Assembly (NCBI GenBank): GCA_026987155.1
Contig: JALSNG010000001.1
Span: forward strand, 1 to 5,964
Source: Thermococcus sp.
GTDB taxonomy: Archaea > Methanobacteriota_B > Thermococci > Thermococcales > Thermococcaceae
Direction: 5' to 3'
Length of the DNA: 5,964 nt
The notes below the pieces were generated by a model. That model was not told the origin of the DNA. It saw only the letters and a program-made list of their open reading frames with translations, and did no database searches. The position numbers and the translations under genes were made by a program. Below, piece by piece: positions 4,951-5,964 of the stretch. Position 1 is the first letter of the stretch; every line of letters starts with the position of its first letter.

Positions 4951-5964
4951 ATGAGCAAGCTTAAAGTCGGCACAGGCATCGTGGTTTTCTACTTAATCCT
5001 CGCTCTCCTTTCACCGCACATGGTGAACCCAAAGGACATAGAGAACTGGTACTCGATGACGTACTGGAAGGACAATCCCAGGTTTGCCCCTCCCGAATGG
5101 ATCAACCTACTGGGTAAGAACCTACCCCCAAGCGAAGATTTAGATGTGATCAAGATGGGAGAAGGGACGTACAGGGCAGAGTACAACTTCAGGTATTCCG
5201 AGATTCCAACGGACATTGTTATCACCTTCAACAAAAAGCCGGAGGGTACAGTAAGGATAAACGTCACAACGCCCGATGGAAGAACCTTCACAGTGTATTC
5301 CGGACTCCCCGTTGAGTTTGACTTCGCCAAGTCATATCCAGTGGTAAGGAGCATGGCGGTGAATTCCGGAACCAACCTTGACCCAAACGAGTTCATAACA
5401 ATGATGGCCACTGGAAGGGCCCTCAACCTCGTGTTTTCAAGGAAAAATGGGAACTCATGGAAGCCGGTAAATGGCCGCTATACCTTTACCGTGGAGGCCA
5501 GCTCCAAACCTAAGGTAAAAGTGATCGGAAAGGTCCACGGACTCATGGGCACGGACGCGATGGGGAGGGATCTGTGGAGTGCATTCCTCTGGGGGACAAG
5601 ACAAACTCTTGTACTCGTGTTCGCAATCTCAGGAAGTGCCGTACTCTTGGGAACTCTGTTCGGGTTAATAGGTTCCATTTCCGGAAAAGCAGGGGAAACC
5701 GTTGATTTCGTGTCGAGGGTCTCCACAATGCTACCGATGATACCCATCCTCATAGCCATTATCCCCATACTTCAGAGGGTAAGCTATTATGGCAGTCTTG
5801 AGGTTCCTATCTCGGCTTTTGCACTAATTCTCGGCCTTCTGCTTTTCGGGAGGATATCCCGAAACGTAAAGGCAATTGTAGGGGTGGAAAAGAGAAAGGA
5901 ATACGTGAAAGCTTCAAAAGCCCTCGGGGGTAATGAGTGGTGGATAGTTCGTCACCATATCCTG
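4951..5964 (+). CDS. ABC importer permease, DppC/OppC type, 3' end outside window
   Basis: This frame is open from the ATG at 4951 to the window edge (338 codons, no stop). It starts four bases after the stop of the DppB-type gene, so the two are an operon pair forming a heterodimeric channel. One N-terminal helix (about 6-22) is followed by an unusually long extracytoplasmic stretch (about 23-199) with beta-rich character. Next comes the DppC hallmark GTDAMGRDLWS (200-210) and WGTRQ. Membrane segments follow near 219-241, 260-273 and 286-304, and then the start of the EAA loop (EYVKASKALGG, 317-327, ending in RHHIL). The final one or two helices are missing because the window ends. The periplasmic-side insertion is over 100 residues longer than in the E. 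coli protein, a feature I associate with archaeal members. ATPase genes and possibly a binding protein are expected downstream. Confidence 0.92.
   Translation, partial: MSKLKVGTGIVVFYLILALLSPHMVNPKDIENWYSMTYWKDNPRFAPPEWINLLGKNLPPSEDLDVIKMGEGTYRAEYNFRYSEIPTDIVITFNKKPEGTVRINVTTPDGRTFTVYSGLPVEFDFAKSYPVVRSMAVNSGTNLDPNEFITMMATGRALNLVFSRKNGNSWKPVNGRYTFTVEASSKPKVKVIGKVHGLMGTDAMGRDLWSAFLWGTRQTLVLVFAISGSAVLLGTLFGLIGSISGKAGETVDFVSRVSTMLPMIPILIAIIPILQRVSYYGSLEVPISAFALILGLLLFGRISRNVKAIVGVEKRKEYVKASKALGGNEWWIVRHHIL

Noticed and set aside
4989..5768. - strand open frames opposite the DppC-type permease
   Set aside because: The + strand is open throughout and carries GTDAMGRDLWS and the EAA loop, so the - strand frames are shadows.

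Overview
The window looks like a stretch of chromosome from a hyperthermophilic archaeon of the Thermococcales, most likely Thermococcus. The protein sequences have the style of that group, genes are tightly packed on one strand, start codons are preceded by GGTG/GAGG-type ribosome sites or by none, and short TTTTAAA-like TATA boxes sit 20-35 bases before starts. The assignment rests on recognition and was not checked by a search. All supported genes are on the + strand and no gene-free stretch exceeds about 80 bases. No RNA gene, insertion sequence or CRISPR array was seen.

Region 1 (1-1288) is pyrimidine biosynthesis. It holds the C-terminal part of a dihydroorotase (pyrC), whose stop overlaps the start of pyrK, the FAD/[2Fe-2S] electron-transfer subunit of dihydroorotate dehydrogenase. 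They encode consecutive steps, carbamoyl-aspartate to dihydroorotate to orotate. The pyrC reading frame is broken near position 37-51, at a run of nine A followed closely by CCCC. The metal-ligand side (HVST) is in one frame and the rest of the enzyme is in another.

Region 2 (1289-3817) holds three separately promoted genes. They are a radical SAM enzyme with three cysteines beyond the canonical cluster motif, a small multi-spanning membrane protein of unknown function with a lysine-rich tail, and a PP-loop ATPase with an N-terminal zinc-binding pattern. The ATPase also has a three-cysteine arrangement like that of [4Fe-4S]-dependent tRNA thiolases (TtuA/TtcA group), and its mRNA appears leaderless.

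Region 3 (3818-5964) starts an ABC importer operon of the dipeptide/oligopeptide class. A DppB-type permease is followed four bases later by a DppC-type permease that runs off the window. The promoter has a near-perfect 18-bp palindrome over the expected transcription start, a candidate operator. The substrate cannot be read from the permeases. Binding-protein and ATPase genes are not in the window and may lie downstream.

I see no clearly new multi-gene system. The most interesting signals are the pyrC frameshift, the extra cysteines of the radical SAM protein, the thiolase-like PP-loop enzyme and the palindromic operator candidate.
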